Part shown: positions 25,815-35,102 of the stretch, piece after piece | Numbering within the stretch: position 1 is the stretch's first letter | How the letters are laid out: the number at the start of each line of letters is the position of its first letter | DNA from: Promethearchaeia archaeon | GTDB lineage: Archaea; Asgardarchaeota; Lokiarchaeia; Sigyniarchaeales; SOKP01 | NCBI GenBank assembly: GCA_029856145.1 | Contig: JAHQWK010000025.1 | Span: forward strand, 30,582 to 94,581 | Length of the DNA stretch: 64,000 bases | Direction: 5' to 3' | Position numbers and translations under genes: made by a program | The notes under the pieces: generated by a model | Databases searched by the model: none | What the model was told of the DNA's origin: nothing | What the model saw: the letters and a program-made list of their open reading frames with translations, nothing else

Positions 25815-26798
25815 ATGAAGATTAGATTAAATATGAATGAAATGTACAAACTTCCTCCAAAAGAGGTAATAAATCCTGTAAAAGATTCTATCAATGAAAT
25901 CAATAGATATACTCCTCAAAAGGAAGTAGATATTTTAATTGAAAGCTTATCCCGTTATGTAAATATCCCACAAGAATCAATTTTTTTAAGTTCAGGCTCA
26001 GACTTGATCATAAAAGAATTCATTTTTCTATTTTCGAATAAGAGACAAATAGTAATTGCCGAACCAACCTTTGTTATTATCAATAATTCAGCTCAGAATG
26101 CTGAAAGCTCTTTGATAAAAATCAGGTTAAAAGAACCAGATTTTAAAGTGTCTTTAGAACCTCTACTTGAAGAATTTAAAAAACCATCATTAGTAGTTTT
26201 TGATAACCCAAATAATCCAACCGGAAGCTTACTACTTACTCAAAGTGATGTTGAGACTATTTTGCAGTATGAAAATGTTATTTTATTAATTGATGAGGCA
26301 TATTTTGAATTCTCAAAAGTAAGCTTTGTTGAATTAATAAATGATTACCCCAATCTCGCGATCTTAAGAACATTAAGTAAATCTTTTGGATTAGCAGGAT
26401 CAGGAATTGGATATCTGATTGCGGGAGATCTGATACGAAAAAAATTCCAAGGATTAGAGATAATGTTACCTTACCCAAGTGTAATTGCTGGGAGTAAAGC
26501 TCTAGAAAACCAGACTTACATGTTTGATTATACTAAGGAAGTAGAGAATGAAAAAAGAAGAATAATGAATTTTGCTGTAAAGTTAGGGATAACGGTTTAT
26601 CCAAGTTATACCAATTTTCTACTAATGAAAACGAACTTACATAACATCTCAGAAAAATTAGTAGAACGAGGAGTTTTAGTACATGATGCATCGAATCAAT
26701 TAGGATCAGAATTTTTCAGAGTCACCATAGGTTCTAAAAAAGAAAATGATTACTTTTTAGATTCTCTCAAAAATATTATTATCTACAACAAGGATTGA
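25815..26798 (+). CDS. Class I/II aminotransferase, HisC/CobD-like
   Basis: A PLP-fold enzyme of 327 residues, shorter than typical HisC (about 350). N-terminal LNMNEMYKLPP and INRYTPQKEVDILIE are HisC-like; VVFDNPNNPTGS is the substrate/PLP block, LLIDEAYFEF the Asp-x-x-Tyr block, and the Schiff-base Lys is in TLSKSFGLAGSGIGY. Could be histidinol-phosphate aminotransferase, the CobD-type threonine-phosphate decarboxylase of cobalamin synthesis, or a general transaminase. No histidine or cobalamin genes flank it, so no symbol is given. Confidence 0.8.
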   Translation: MKIRLNMNEMYKLPPKEVINPVKDSINEINRYTPQKEVDILIESLSRYVNIPQESIFLSSGSDLIIKEFIFLFSNKRQIVIAEPTFVIINNSAQNAESSLIKIRLKEPDFKVSLEPLLEEFKKPSLVVFDNPNNPTGSLLLTQSDVETILQYENVILLIDEAYFEFSKVSFVELINDYPNLAILRTLSKSFGLAGSGIGYLIAGDLIRKKFQGLEIMLPYPSVIAGSKALENQTYMFDYTKEVENEKRRIMNFAVKLGITVYPSYTNFLLMKTNLHNISEKLVERGVLVHDASNQLGSEFFRVTIGSKKENDYFLDSLKNIIIYNKD

Positions 26799-26885
26799 TT
26801 AAAAATGTATTAAATTTAACAATATATCTTTTCTAATGTAATAATTAAATTATAAATAATTAAAATTTGAGTTAAACGTGATTAT

Positions 26886-27728
26886 ATGAGCGAAAAAATT
26901 ACTACTATTTCTGTAATTGGAGCAGGATATATGGGTCGACAAATTATTGAGAAATCTGCCTTATACGGATATAATATACATGTATTTGATGTAAGTCCTG
27001 AAGGATTAGAGGAATTTATTAGTGAAGTTAAAAAGAAAACTGAACGGAAAAAGATCAAAATTGATATAAAACTCTTTACTAGTATTTCTGAGGCAGTGAG
27101 AAATACAGATTTAATCATTGAGACAATTCCAGAGAAAATAGATTTAAAAAGAGAAATTTTTTCTCAGATTGATAAATTAGCTCCAACCAATGCTATAATA
27201 GCAACTAATAGTTCTTCCATTCCGATTTCAAAATTAGAAGAGGTTGTTGAACGGAAAGATAAAGTATTAAATATTCACTTCTACAACCTATTCACCATGC
27301 CGATGGCAGATATCATGCGGGGAACTAAAACTAGTCATGAGACTTTCCAGAAAGGGAAAGCTTGGTTAGAGAGTATTGAAATCCTTCCTCTTGAAGTAAA
27401 AAAAGAGTGTTATGGGTTTGTTCTTAATAGAATATGGAGAGCAATTAAAAAGGATTGTCTAAAGATTTGGGCAGGTGGATATGCTGACATTGAAACCGTA
27501 GATAAAGCGTGGAGTATCTTTTGTCAATATTTTATTAAAAATGATTATGGTCCATTTCAATTTATGGATCGAATTGGATTGGATGTAATTTATGATATAG
27601 AAATGTCTTATTTCAAAAATAGTGGATTCCCAGATGATAAACCACCGGATGCGCTTAAAGAAATGGTTGAAAGAGGGGAATTGGGGATTAAAACGGAGAA
27701 GGGATTCTATAATTATAAGACCAAATAA
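26886..27728 (+). CDS. 3-hydroxyacyl-CoA dehydrogenase
   Basis: Interconverts 3-hydroxyacyl-CoA and 3-ketoacyl-CoA with NAD. 280 residues, the stand-alone HBD length. ISVIGAGYMGRQIIEKSA binds NAD; DLIIETIPEKIDLKREIFS and IATNSSSIPISKL are conserved; the catalytic-His segment reads NIHFYNLFTMP where the family has HFFNPxPxM, an unusual Pro to Leu change. The C-terminal domain is complete, with RGELGIKTEKGFYNY. It could reduce the acetoacetyl-CoA made by lysine fermentation to 3-hydroxybutyryl-CoA. Because of the altered catalytic loop the substrate may differ. Confidence 0.85.
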   Translation: MSEKITTISVIGAGYMGRQIIEKSALYGYNIHVFDVSPEGLEEFISEVKKKTERKKIKIDIKLFTSISEAVRNTDLIIETIPEKIDLKREIFSQIDKLAPTNAIIATNSSSIPISKLEEVVERKDKVLNIHFYNLFTMPMADIMRGTKTSHETFQKGKAWLESIEILPLEVKKECYGFVLNRIWRAIKKDCLKIWAGGYADIETVDKAWSIFCQYFIKNDYGPFQFMDRIGLDVIYDIEMSYFKNSGFPDDKPPDALKEMVERGELGIKTEKGFYNYKTK

Positions 27729-27793
27729 TTTTTTTTGAAATTTTAATTTAAAAAAGTAATTCTTATAGTCTTAATTTTTATTTAATATTAGAT

Positions 27794-28510
27794 ATGTCAG
27801 AAAAGAGAAAACAAGAAATTCATAGGATTAAAGAACTTGAAAGTATCAATTTGGCTACAGAAGATATTAGAGAATTTGTGATAGAGACCAAAAAAGAAGT
27901 TGAAAAAGATAATGAGCTATTAGCAAATCAGATAAACAATAAGCTCAAAAATAATGGTATAAAATCTATTGATATAGTTGGAGCGATAGGTGCTGGAAAA
28001 ACAGCAATTTTAGAAAAAATAGCGGAAAAAATATCAGAAAAATATAGAATCTTAGTCATCTGTGGTGATATTACTACTAGAGTTGATGCCGACAGAATAG
28101 AGAAACACAATGTCGATACAGTTCAAATAAATACTGGTCGAGAATGTGCTTTGAACGCATATCACATTCATCAAGTTCTTAAGAGTAAAGACTTAAACGA
28201 TTATGATTTAATTTTTGTGGAAAATGTTGGCAATCTCATTTGTCCTTCAGAGTTTAAACTAGGAACAGATAAAAGAATCACGGTTGTTTCGATTACTGAA
28301 GGTGAGTGGGTTATTGAGAAACATCCAATGCTCTTTAAAATGTCTGATATCGCTGTTATTAATAAAATTGATCTTTTAGAGAGATTGGGAACAAATCTTG
28401 ATAAAATGGTAAAGGATGCTAAGAATTTTAACCCAAACATAGAAGTAATAACAATAAGTGCTAAAACTGGCAAAAATATTGATTTGTTAATTGAAGCCTT
28501 AGAGCTATAG
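27794..28510 (+). CDS. hypB: HypB-like Ni-insertion GTPase with altered metal site
   Basis: A SIMIBI-class GTPase that normally delivers nickel during NiFe-hydrogenase maturation. 238 residues; P-loop G63-AIGAGKTA, ENVGNLICP, NKIDLL and TISAKTG motifs are in order. The G-domain metal site of HypB uses Cys-His (TGKGCHLDA) plus a Cys in GNLxCP; here it reads TGRECALNA, so C118 and C150 remain but the His is Ala119. No His-rich N-terminus. No hypA or other hyp gene is adjacent; a beta-helix protein follows by 20 bp. Either a nickel chaperone with changed ligands or a HypB paralogue of other function. Confidence 0.82.
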   Translation: MSEKRKQEIHRIKELESINLATEDIREFVIETKKEVEKDNELLANQINNKLKNNGIKSIDIVGAIGAGKTAILEKIAEKISEKYRILVICGDITTRVDADRIEKHNVDTVQINTGRECALNAYHIHQVLKSKDLNDYDLIFVENVGNLICPSEFKLGTDKRITVVSITEGEWVIEKHPMLFKMSDIAVINKIDLLERLGTNLDKMVKDAKNFNPNIEVITISAKTGKNIDLLIEALEL

Positions 28511-28530
28511 AAATTTATTAGTGAGGAAAA

Positions 28531-28965
28531 ATGAAAAAAGAACTAAAAGAAATTGAGAAAACAATTAGTAGTTTAGAGCTAAATTCTCAAACTCAGATTC
28601 AAGAATTATTGAATATATTCTTAAAAACGCATCTTAAACGAAGTAAAATTGACAACTTTATAGGTGATTATCCAACATTTATAGAACCTGTGCATCTTGA
28701 AGAGAATGTTAAAATTGGAGATGACGTACTTCTAGGACCAAATGTATTTATTGGAAAGAATTCAGAAATAAAAAATTACGTAGAAATATCAAACTCAATT
28801 ATTTTTGATAATGCTATTATTGGTGAAAACATAAAGATGGATAATTGTATTATTGGAAAAAATAGTTCACTGAGTTGTAAAAATACTCCGATAGATAATT
28901 GTGTTGTAGTCGGAAATGTGAAAACTAAAGAAGACCTTTACAAGATTATGTATAAATTTAAGTAA
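28531..28965 (+). CDS. Left-handed beta-helix (hexapeptide repeat) protein
   Basis: 144 residues. After an N-terminal amphipathic helix (1-40), residues about 50-125 carry successive hexapeptide-type turns: PVHLEENVKIGDDVLLGPNV, FIGKNSEIKNYVEI, AIIGENIKMDNCII, the pattern of GlmU/nucleotidyltransferase C-terminal domains. No nucleotidyltransferase domain is fused. It is 20 bp after hypB and preceded by GTGAGGAAAA, so probably translated from the same message. It may be an acyltransferase-like or trimeric scaffold; catalytic residues are not evident. Confidence 0.65.
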   Translation: MKKELKEIEKTISSLELNSQTQIQELLNIFLKTHLKRSKIDNFIGDYPTFIEPVHLEENVKIGDDVLLGPNVFIGKNSEIKNYVEISNSIIFDNAIIGENIKMDNCIIGKNSSLSCKNTPIDNCVVVGNVKTKEDLYKIMYKFK

Positions 28966-29006
28966 TGTAATTTATTCTTGAATTTCTATTTTAAATTAAA
29001 ATTAAT

Positions 29007-29831
29007 TTGGTTATAATTTTGAATGGGGATAAATATTTTGAGACAAATTTAAGAAGATGGAATGAACTTGTAGATATTAATGCTAAAGCCAAGTCATATG
29101 ATTTAGAAGGATTTAAATCTGGAAATATATCCTTATTTCCCATAGAGCTTGAAGAATTAGGAGATGTCAAGGGGAAATCGTTATTACATCTACAATGTCA
29201 TTTTGGAATGGATACACTCTCCTGGGCGAAATTGGGCGCTAAAGCAACAGGTATAGACTTTTCAGAGAAGGCGATTAACTTAGCAAAAAGTTTAAGTAGA
29301 GAACTTAATATTCCTGTGAGATTTATCAATGCAAATTTATACGATATTCCGAGTATATTAAATGAACAATTTGATATTGTATTTACTTCATATGGTACTA
29401 TTTGTTGGTTACCAGATATAGTTAAATGGGCTCAAATTATTAGCAATTGCTTAAAGACCGATGGAATTTTCTATATAATTGATGGACATCCTTTTGGTTT
29501 TATAATTGATGAAAATCAGGAGCCTTTTAAAGTAGGATTCAACTATTTTTCTGAGGGAACACCAGTATTTTTCGATGAGGGCGGTGCTTATGCAGATCCT
29601 TCGGCAGATCTAAAAAATCAAGCTTCATATCAATGGGACCATCCTATGAGCGATATAATAAATGCTATATTAAATGCAGATTTAGAGATAGATTTTCTTC
29701 ATGAATTTCCATTTACATTTTTTAATATACACCCTGATATGAAAATAAGAGAAGATGGATATTGGGAATTCCAAAACTTAAAATTCTCTGTTCCAATGAT
29801 GTTCTCAATCAAGGCACATAAAAAAATTTAG
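29007..29831 (+). CDS. Class I SAM-dependent methyltransferase
   Basis: 274 residues. Motif I is LLHLQCHFGMDTLSWAK, followed by ATGIDFSEKAINLAKSL (motif II), FDIVFTSYGTICWLPDI (motif IV), and FYIIDGHPFGF. The C-terminal half is long and includes EGTPVFFDEGGAYADP and YQWDHPMSDIINAI. Proteins of this shape are common bacterial/archaeal methyltransferases with unknown substrate. The start is uncertain: TTG at 29007 or 29019, neither with a clear ribosome site. Stands alone. Confidence 0.82.
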   Translation: MVIILNGDKYFETNLRRWNELVDINAKAKSYDLEGFKSGNISLFPIELEELGDVKGKSLLHLQCHFGMDTLSWAKLGAKATGIDFSEKAINLAKSLSRELNIPVRFINANLYDIPSILNEQFDIVFTSYGTICWLPDIVKWAQIISNCLKTDGIFYIIDGHPFGFIIDENQEPFKVGFNYFSEGTPVFFDEGGAYADPSADLKNQASYQWDHPMSDIINAILNADLEIDFLHEFPFTFFNIHPDMKIREDGYWEFQNLKFSVPMMFSIKAHKKI

Positions 29832-29877
29832 CAGAGAGCAAAATAAAAAAAGAAAAGGTGTAAAATTAATTATAGAT

Positions 29878-30840
29878 TTAAGGCCAAGAAATTGGCAGCG
29901 AAACAGTTAAATTGATGAAAATTAATGCGTATAACGTAGAAAAGGTAATTCTAAATAATAAATTAGCAGTTTCGGTCAATAATCCTTCTATATAAGCTGT
30001 ATCAATACTTACGTTAATTTCTTGATTTAAAGTTTGTGTGAATGAATGAAATGTGTTTTGATATGGAACTGGAGAACCACCTATTTTCGTATCAAAAGGA
30101 AGTAAAACAGGATCACTTGATGTTACTGTAACAATTTCAGCATTTAAAATTACATTATGAATAGCATATAATCCGTTGTTGGTTACATCAAAAGGTATCG
30201 TAATAATAAAGGAATCATCTCCATAGACTCCTGGAGTTCCTCCGTCATCATGGACAGGAGGGGGAAAAGTATCATGAAGATTTACTCTAAGATTTAACCC
30301 ACTAAAAATTATACTTCCAAAATATCCTACGATTATTAGGCTAGCAATTATTCCTAGTACTTTAAAGATTGTGCTGACTTTAAACTCTTTTTTGACCGTA
30401 ACTCGGTATTCTTTCTTTTTACGTAATTCAATAGCCTCTACTAAATACCGTATTCCTCTAATTATAGTTGCCCCTAAAAGTAACCACGCTATAACTTTTA
30501 AACCTAATAGAACCTGAATATAAGACATGTCAATATAGTACGTTCCTAAACTCGTTCCAGGATCAAAACCTCCAAATATGTAGAAAAGGAATATTCCAGA
30601 ATATACAGTTATTCCAAATAAAATAAGACGATTCGCAGGTGTATCTTCAGGGAATGCATGTCTTAACATTGAGATAACGATCCCAATAATTCCAAAAATA
30701 ATAATGGCTATTCTATATGCGTCAGTAAAAGTCATTATACCGTACAGTTCAAGAAAATAAAACAAGACAAGAGGAACAACGAGATAAAAGATAGCAGAAA
30801 GAATTCCATGTAAAATTATTTTTCCGTATTGAATTTCCAT
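29878..30840 (-). CDS. Membrane protein with five helices and an outside beta domain, unknown
   Basis: 320 residues. Hydrophobic helices at about 10-30, 40-60, 70-90, 108-128 and 168-188, then about 130 residues without helices (VNLHDTFPPPVHDDGGTPG, FDVTNNGLYAIHNVILNAEI) that look like an Ig-like or late-embryogenesis-type beta sandwich outside the membrane, ending in a short hydrophobic tail. Not recognised as a named family. Stands alone between convergent and divergent neighbours. Confidence 0.55.
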   Translation of the reverse strand: MEIQYGKIILHGILSAIFYLVVPLVLFYFLELYGIMTFTDAYRIAIIIFGIIGIVISMLRHAFPEDTPANRLILFGITVYSGIFLFYIFGGFDPGTSLGTYYIDMSYIQVLLGLKVIAWLLLGATIIRGIRYLVEAIELRKKKEYRVTVKKEFKVSTIFKVLGIIASLIIVGYFGSIIFSGLNLRVNLHDTFPPPVHDDGGTPGVYGDDSFIITIPFDVTNNGLYAIHNVILNAEIVTVTSSDPVLLPFDTKIGGSPVPYQNTFHSFTQTLNQEINVSIDTAYIEGLLTETANLLFRITFSTLYALIFINLTVSLPISWP

Positions 30841-30964
30841 AACTCTTTAACCCATTTAAAATTTGTATATTATAATTTAGATGAAATATTATCCTAAATA
30901 TCTCCTAAGTCGTATATAAATTTTCACACGATAGAGTTATTTTTTGTTAATTATTGTATTCTTA

Positions 30965-31513
30965 TCAATAATCTAAAAGATTAGTTTCAATATTCTCCCA
31001 TCCGTAAGCTTTTTCAATATATCTATTTCCTCCAATTTCAATAGATTGTTCACCGATATAATGTCCTCCCAATTTTTCATAAAATCTACAGTAGGGATTT
31101 TCTTTTAATACCCAAATAATCATACTTCTTACATTATTCCTCATAAAATATATAACTACTAATTTTACTAATTCTGTCCCTATCTTTTTGCCTTGAAAGT
31201 CTTTTAAAACATAAATGGCACATAGTTCTCCAACATATCTTTCTGGTTTGATTGAAGTTATGAATGGATTATATTTTTCTAGAGTTGCTAAAGAGAATCC
31301 TACAATTTCATGGAGATCAGTCATAGCAACATAAATTTTAGCGCCATGGGTTGGATTTTCTAATCTTTGTCTCCAATTTTCTTCTTTGTCTTTATAAGAT
31401 AATGTTTGAAGATATTCTTCTGATATTATCCCTCTATATGTTGTTTTCCAAGTATCTACTTTGACTTTAACGATTCCGCTTAAATCTGAAAAAGTAGCTT
31501 CTCTATAGTTCAT
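30965..31513 (-). CDS. GNAT-family N-acetyltransferase
   Basis: 182 residues. N-terminal YREATFSDLSGIVKVKVDTW and the motif LCAIYVLKDFQGKKIGTEL, in which the Q/RxxGxG/A loop (QGKKIG) binds acetyl-CoA; FYEKLGGHYIGEQSIEIGG is the C-terminal strand pair. The closest general type is the RimI-like/YjaB group common in archaea. Acceptor not predictable. No operon partner. Confidence 0.87.
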   Translation of the reverse strand: MNYREATFSDLSGIVKVKVDTWKTTYRGIISEEYLQTLSYKDKEENWRQRLENPTHGAKIYVAMTDLHEIVGFSLATLEKYNPFITSIKPERYVGELCAIYVLKDFQGKKIGTELVKLVVIYFMRNNVRSMIIWVLKENPYCRFYEKLGGHYIGEQSIEIGGNRYIEKAYGWENIETNLLDY

Positions 31514-31817
31514 TTATTCTACTCTAGATTATCTATGTTAATGAGTTAATATAAATTCGAAATATAATTTTGAGATGCTTGAAATCAGATCTCTGTTCCA
31601 TTATCATTGTAAAAAAGGGGTATTAATTACTCAAACCACATTAATCATCATTTTCGAACATCTAATTAATATAAATATTTTGAATAAAGATAAAACTTTC
31701 ATTAAAATTATATTTAAAAATTAAAAAACAAAAAGCCTATTTGAATTAATAATACCTTATTTACATCCAAAAACAATAATAAAATTTGATAGGTGAAATA
31801 TAATATTCGTCAAAATA
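31514..31817. other. AT-rich intergenic region
   Basis: About 300 bases between divergent genes. No ORF, tRNA-like cloverleaf or clear repeat is seen; AT-rich runs could hold both promoters. An AGGTGA near 31791-31796 is too far (about 20 bases) from the next start to serve as its ribosome site with confidence. Confidence 0.4.
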
Positions 31818-32354
31818 GTGAAGCTATTTGAAATGAAGGTCGTATCTTTCCATTCTTGGGGTGAATTCATCGGGGATCCTGAGATTAAAACACTTCAAAA
31901 ATTAGAAGAATGGATAATAAAAAGGAGTCTATCGATTGATCCTTCAAGACATCAAATATTTGGATTTGATAATCCAGTTCCACAAGGTAATGAGAAAGGA
32001 GAACAATTTGCTTCCAAAGAAAATCCTTATGGATATGAAGTATGGATTACTATCCCAGAAGATTATAAGATCGAAGAAGATCTAAAAATAAAGAAGGTTG
32101 AGTCAGGATTATATGCAGTTGTTTCTGTAAAAAGCGTTATGGATATAGGCTATGGTTGGAAAAACATATTCGATTGGATAAAGAACTGTGAAAAATATGA
32201 TTTCCATCCAAAATGGAAAGGAATAACAAAATATTATGAAAAAGAAACGATTGAACATGGTAAAATTGGACTTGAACACCATATCAATTATCCTGAGAAA
32301 GAAATAGATAAAATGCTTATGGAAATATATGCCCCAATAATTGAAAAAAAATAA
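31818..32354 (+). CDS. GyrI-like small-molecule-binding domain protein
   Basis: 178 residues resembling the effector-binding (GyrI/Rob C-terminal) fold without a DNA-binding domain: MKVVSFHSWGEFIGDPE, then FGFDNPVP, YGYEVWITIPEDYK and a second half KKVESGLYAVVSVKS with KYYEKETIEHG. Such stand-alone domains bind or hydrolyse small ligands. Start is GTG at 31818 or ATG at 31833; both fit. No neighbour indicates the ligand. Confidence 0.7.
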   Translation: MKLFEMKVVSFHSWGEFIGDPEIKTLQKLEEWIIKRSLSIDPSRHQIFGFDNPVPQGNEKGEQFASKENPYGYEVWITIPEDYKIEEDLKIKKVESGLYAVVSVKSVMDIGYGWKNIFDWIKNCEKYDFHPKWKGITKYYEKETIEHGKIGLEHHINYPEKEIDKMLMEIYAPIIEKK

Positions 32355-32565
32355 AGCTAAATATTGTGAAATGCTTGAAGATAGTCTTAGGATTACTATC
32401 TCCAAAATTAATTATTTCTTCGTGAAACCCGTCTTTCACGATTAATCATATCATGGAATTATTCTCACCATAAGATGTAGTGTTACCGAATTAAATCAAA
32501 ATTTTTAAAAAGAACCTTTAAATTATAAAACTAAATATTAATTAAACATAAAGAAATCATAAAAT

Positions 32566-33171
32566 ATGCCACCATCTAAAAAAAAAGCAATATACATTAT
32601 TGTACCAACCGTATGTTTATATATCCTTGTTTTGGTTTTATTCCTCTTAACCCCATTTGGAACTGCCTATGACTTTTTTATAAGATTTGGTGCGTTATTT
32701 GGATTTACATCTATGTTTGTAGCAACTATGATGACTCCTTTTGCTGTTCAATTATACAAAATTTTTGGGAAACCATTTGTTAAAATACATCACATTTATT
32801 CAATTACAGGTTTATTATTAATTACTCTCCATCCAGTAGTTTTTGCAATTTCAGTGTTTGATATTACTGTTTTTATACCAGATTTTACTTCATGGATCGA
32901 TTTTTGGCGGTTAGGGGGTCGTTTAGCCCTCATTTTGATCTATCTTGCAGTGATCGGAGCACTTTTAAGAAAGAAATTAACAAAATATTGGAGAATTCTT
33001 CACATTTTAAATTATGCTGCACTATTCTTAGCTTACGTTCATGGAGTGCTTATAGGAACAGATTTCCAAAATATAGGGATTTTAATTATCTTTTCATGCA
33101 TGATAATCGTTAGTTTTGGCATTCTAGCATTCAAAAGATATATCAGTTTTAAAAGGAAGAAAAAGGATTAA
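32566..33171 (+). CDS. Ferric-reductase-like transmembrane cytochrome
   Basis: 201 residues with about six helices. Paired His residues on two helices, HHIYSITGLLLITLHP and HILNYAALFLAYVHG, give the bis-heme layout of the ferric reductase/YedZ/NOX membrane domain. The soluble FAD/NAD domain is absent, so electrons must come from a partner not seen here. The C-terminus is a Lys-rich cytosolic tail. ORFs in the other frames are shadows. Role inferred: membrane electron transfer. Confidence 0.75.
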   Translation: MPPSKKKAIYIIVPTVCLYILVLVLFLLTPFGTAYDFFIRFGALFGFTSMFVATMMTPFAVQLYKIFGKPFVKIHHIYSITGLLLITLHPVVFAISVFDITVFIPDFTSWIDFWRLGGRLALILIYLAVIGALLRKKLTKYWRILHILNYAALFLAYVHGVLIGTDFQNIGILIIFSCMIIVSFGILAFKRYISFKRKKKD

Positions 33172-33210
33172 AGATTTTGAAATTTATTTTTTTTTTAAGT
33201 TGATGAGAAA

Positions 33211-33594
33211 TTATTCACCCGTAGTTACTTTTCCTTGAAAAGAGGAAAACTGATTAAATATGGATTTAGCATCGCCTTCAATTTTAGCAAAAACGTTCAC
33301 GGGACTTGCAGCAACAGGTTTATTGCCAGAACTCGCGGGAGTTGGACCCCATAAAATACAGAATCCTTGACCACTAATCCAATAACCGACATCTCCACTA
33401 TCGCATTCCGTCTGAGAGTTTTCTGCAGGAATTGAGACAGGACAATCGCCATACAATTCTTCACCCCATCTTGATAAATTCACTTCAAAAGGAAGAGAAT
33501 CCCAAATTGCCTGGCAAGTTTTAGGATTTTTGTCTATTAACAATTTAGCTTTTACCTCTCCGATTTTTTCATTTTCAATTATTATATATTTCAT
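33211..33594 (-). CDS. Cyclophilin-like domain protein
   Basis: 127 residues matching the TM1367/DUF369-type cyclophilin-like fold found in archaea: KAKLLIDKNPKTCQAIWDSL, LYGDCPVSIPAEN, SGDVGYWISGQGFCILWGPT and the end VFAKIEGDAKSIFNQF. The fold is that of prolyl isomerases but the catalytic Arg/Phe pattern is not obvious. Cytosolic, single gene, unknown role. Confidence 0.78.
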   Translation of the reverse strand: MKYIIIENEKIGEVKAKLLIDKNPKTCQAIWDSLPFEVNLSRWGEELYGDCPVSIPAENSQTECDSGDVGYWISGQGFCILWGPTPASSGNKPVAASPVNVFAKIEGDAKSIFNQFSSFQGKVTTGE

Positions 33595-33752
33595 GGTACT
33601 ACATCAAAAATTAGGGTTTTAACAATATATAATAATCGTTAATATTTAAACAGAATAAATAGAACAATACAAATAAAACTAGAAAACCAAATATAATTTT
33701 AATAAACAATAATATTTATAGGCATAATAAAAAAGTGAAAGAGTTTTAGAAT

Positions 33753-34196
33753 ATGACACAAAATAATGTTGACAAATTACCGCTAAATCCAATTGAAGCT
33801 CAAGGTTTATTGATTAAAGCTGTGTATAAAAAGTTTGGAGTAGAAGTATTGCCTATTATAAAGAATGTTTGTGGGAAGCAAGGAAAGGCATTGGGTCTAA
33901 AAGTTAAAAAAAAAAATCCGAATAACAATTTGACTACTGTCGCTAAAGCATTTTCAAAAAGTTTTAACCCAAATTTCGTTAAAGTAATTTCTATCTCGGA
34001 TGAAAAATTCCAGATTCATGGCACTAAGTGTCCTTTTGGTCTTGAAAATACCTCTAGAGAATTATGTGAAGCCGTTATGGCCATTGACCATGAATATTTT
34101 CGTGAAGCAGTTAGTGATAAGATCGAACTCAAGATTCTCAAAACTGTCGCGGGGGGAGACCCTTATTGTGATACTGTTTACGAAATAATGAGATAA
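33753..34196 (+). CDS. L-2-amino-thiazoline-4-carboxylate hydrolase-like protein
   Basis: 147 residues. The C-terminal half has FQIHGTKCPFGLENTSRELC, DHEYFREAVSD and GGDPYCDTVYE, the Cys/Asp pattern seen in the ATC-hydrolase and related V4R-like families of archaea. N-terminal helices precede it. It lies 27 bp before a DUF364 gene on the same strand and may be co-transcribed. The family is broad and the reaction uncertain, so it is best taken as a metal- or ligand-binding protein. Confidence 0.6.
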   Translation: MTQNNVDKLPLNPIEAQGLLIKAVYKKFGVEVLPIIKNVCGKQGKALGLKVKKKNPNNNLTTVAKAFSKSFNPNFVKVISISDEKFQIHGTKCPFGLENTSRELCEAVMAIDHEYFREAVSDKIELKILKTVAGGDPYCDTVYEIMR

Positions 34197-34222
34197 TCAT
34201 ATTCCTAAGAATATTATCAACT

Positions 34223-35035
34223 ATGATTTTAGAAAAAACTATCGCCTTAATTAAACAAATTTATAAAATCCATAAGATTGTTCCGCCTAAAGCTACAAAA
34301 GTTGTGATCGGCTTAGGTTATACAGGTGTAGAAGTTTCTGCTTATGCTTATGAACCATTTTTAGGATTAGCATCAACTTTACCTAGCATTATTAAAGCTA
34401 CTAGTTGCAATAAAATTACTTTTGCCGGAGAGCTTACTAATAAGCCCCTTAGTGAATTATTGGACTGGTCCCTTAAAACGCCGAGTTTAGAAAGAATTAT
34501 TGGAATTGCTACTCTGAATAGTGTATCCCAACATATCTTAAAAATAATTAACCCTTATAAGAAACTTGATGGAAATGTATTAGAACACTTGAATATCAAT
34601 AATGATACAAAAATAACGTTCATAGGTTTAATTAAACCACTGATAAAAGAAGTAAGTAAAATAACTCAATTGATAACAATTGTGGAAGATACTCTCTCAT
34701 CTCCATTAGAGTTTAATCAACTCGACTTTAAGCAAAATTTAAATGAACTGAAAGAAGATGAAATATTTACGGATATTTTATTTTGTACTGGAACTGCTTT
34801 AATAAATAATACTCTTGAATCTATCTTAGAAAAATATAGAAGAAAAGCTCGAAAAATAATTTTAATTGGCCCAACTGCTAGTATGATCCCTGATATTCTA
34901 TTTGATTATGGTATAGATATAATTGGAGGAATTGAAATCTTTAATTCAGAAGCCACGATACAAATTTTGCAAGAAGGAGGGGGGACTAAGTTATTTAAAA
35001 AATATGGAAAAAAGTATAATCTGATGAAGGAATGA
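34223..35035 (+). CDS. DUF364-family putative heavy-metal chelation protein
   Basis: 270 residues. An N-terminal DUF4213-like domain (VVIGLGYTGVEVSAYAYEP) and a C-terminal Rossmann-like domain with ILFCTGTALINNTLESIL, IILIGPTASMIPDILFDYGI and the end EGGGTKLFKKYGKKYN, diagnostic of DUF364. Homologues occur with metal or corrinoid-related genes in anaerobes, and a structure suggested metal chelation. Probably co-transcribed with the preceding gene. Confidence 0.78.
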   Translation: MILEKTIALIKQIYKIHKIVPPKATKVVIGLGYTGVEVSAYAYEPFLGLASTLPSIIKATSCNKITFAGELTNKPLSELLDWSLKTPSLERIIGIATLNSVSQHILKIINPYKKLDGNVLEHLNINNDTKITFIGLIKPLIKEVSKITQLITIVEDTLSSPLEFNQLDFKQNLNELKEDEIFTDILFCTGTALINNTLESILEKYRRKARKIILIGPTASMIPDILFDYGIDIIGGIEIFNSEATIQILQEGGGTKLFKKYGKKYNLMKE

Positions 35036-35102
35036 AATCATATAAATTCTTGAAATTCTATAAGATTTTTATAAAAAAGATTCATTGTTTAATTCCTATA
35101 AA

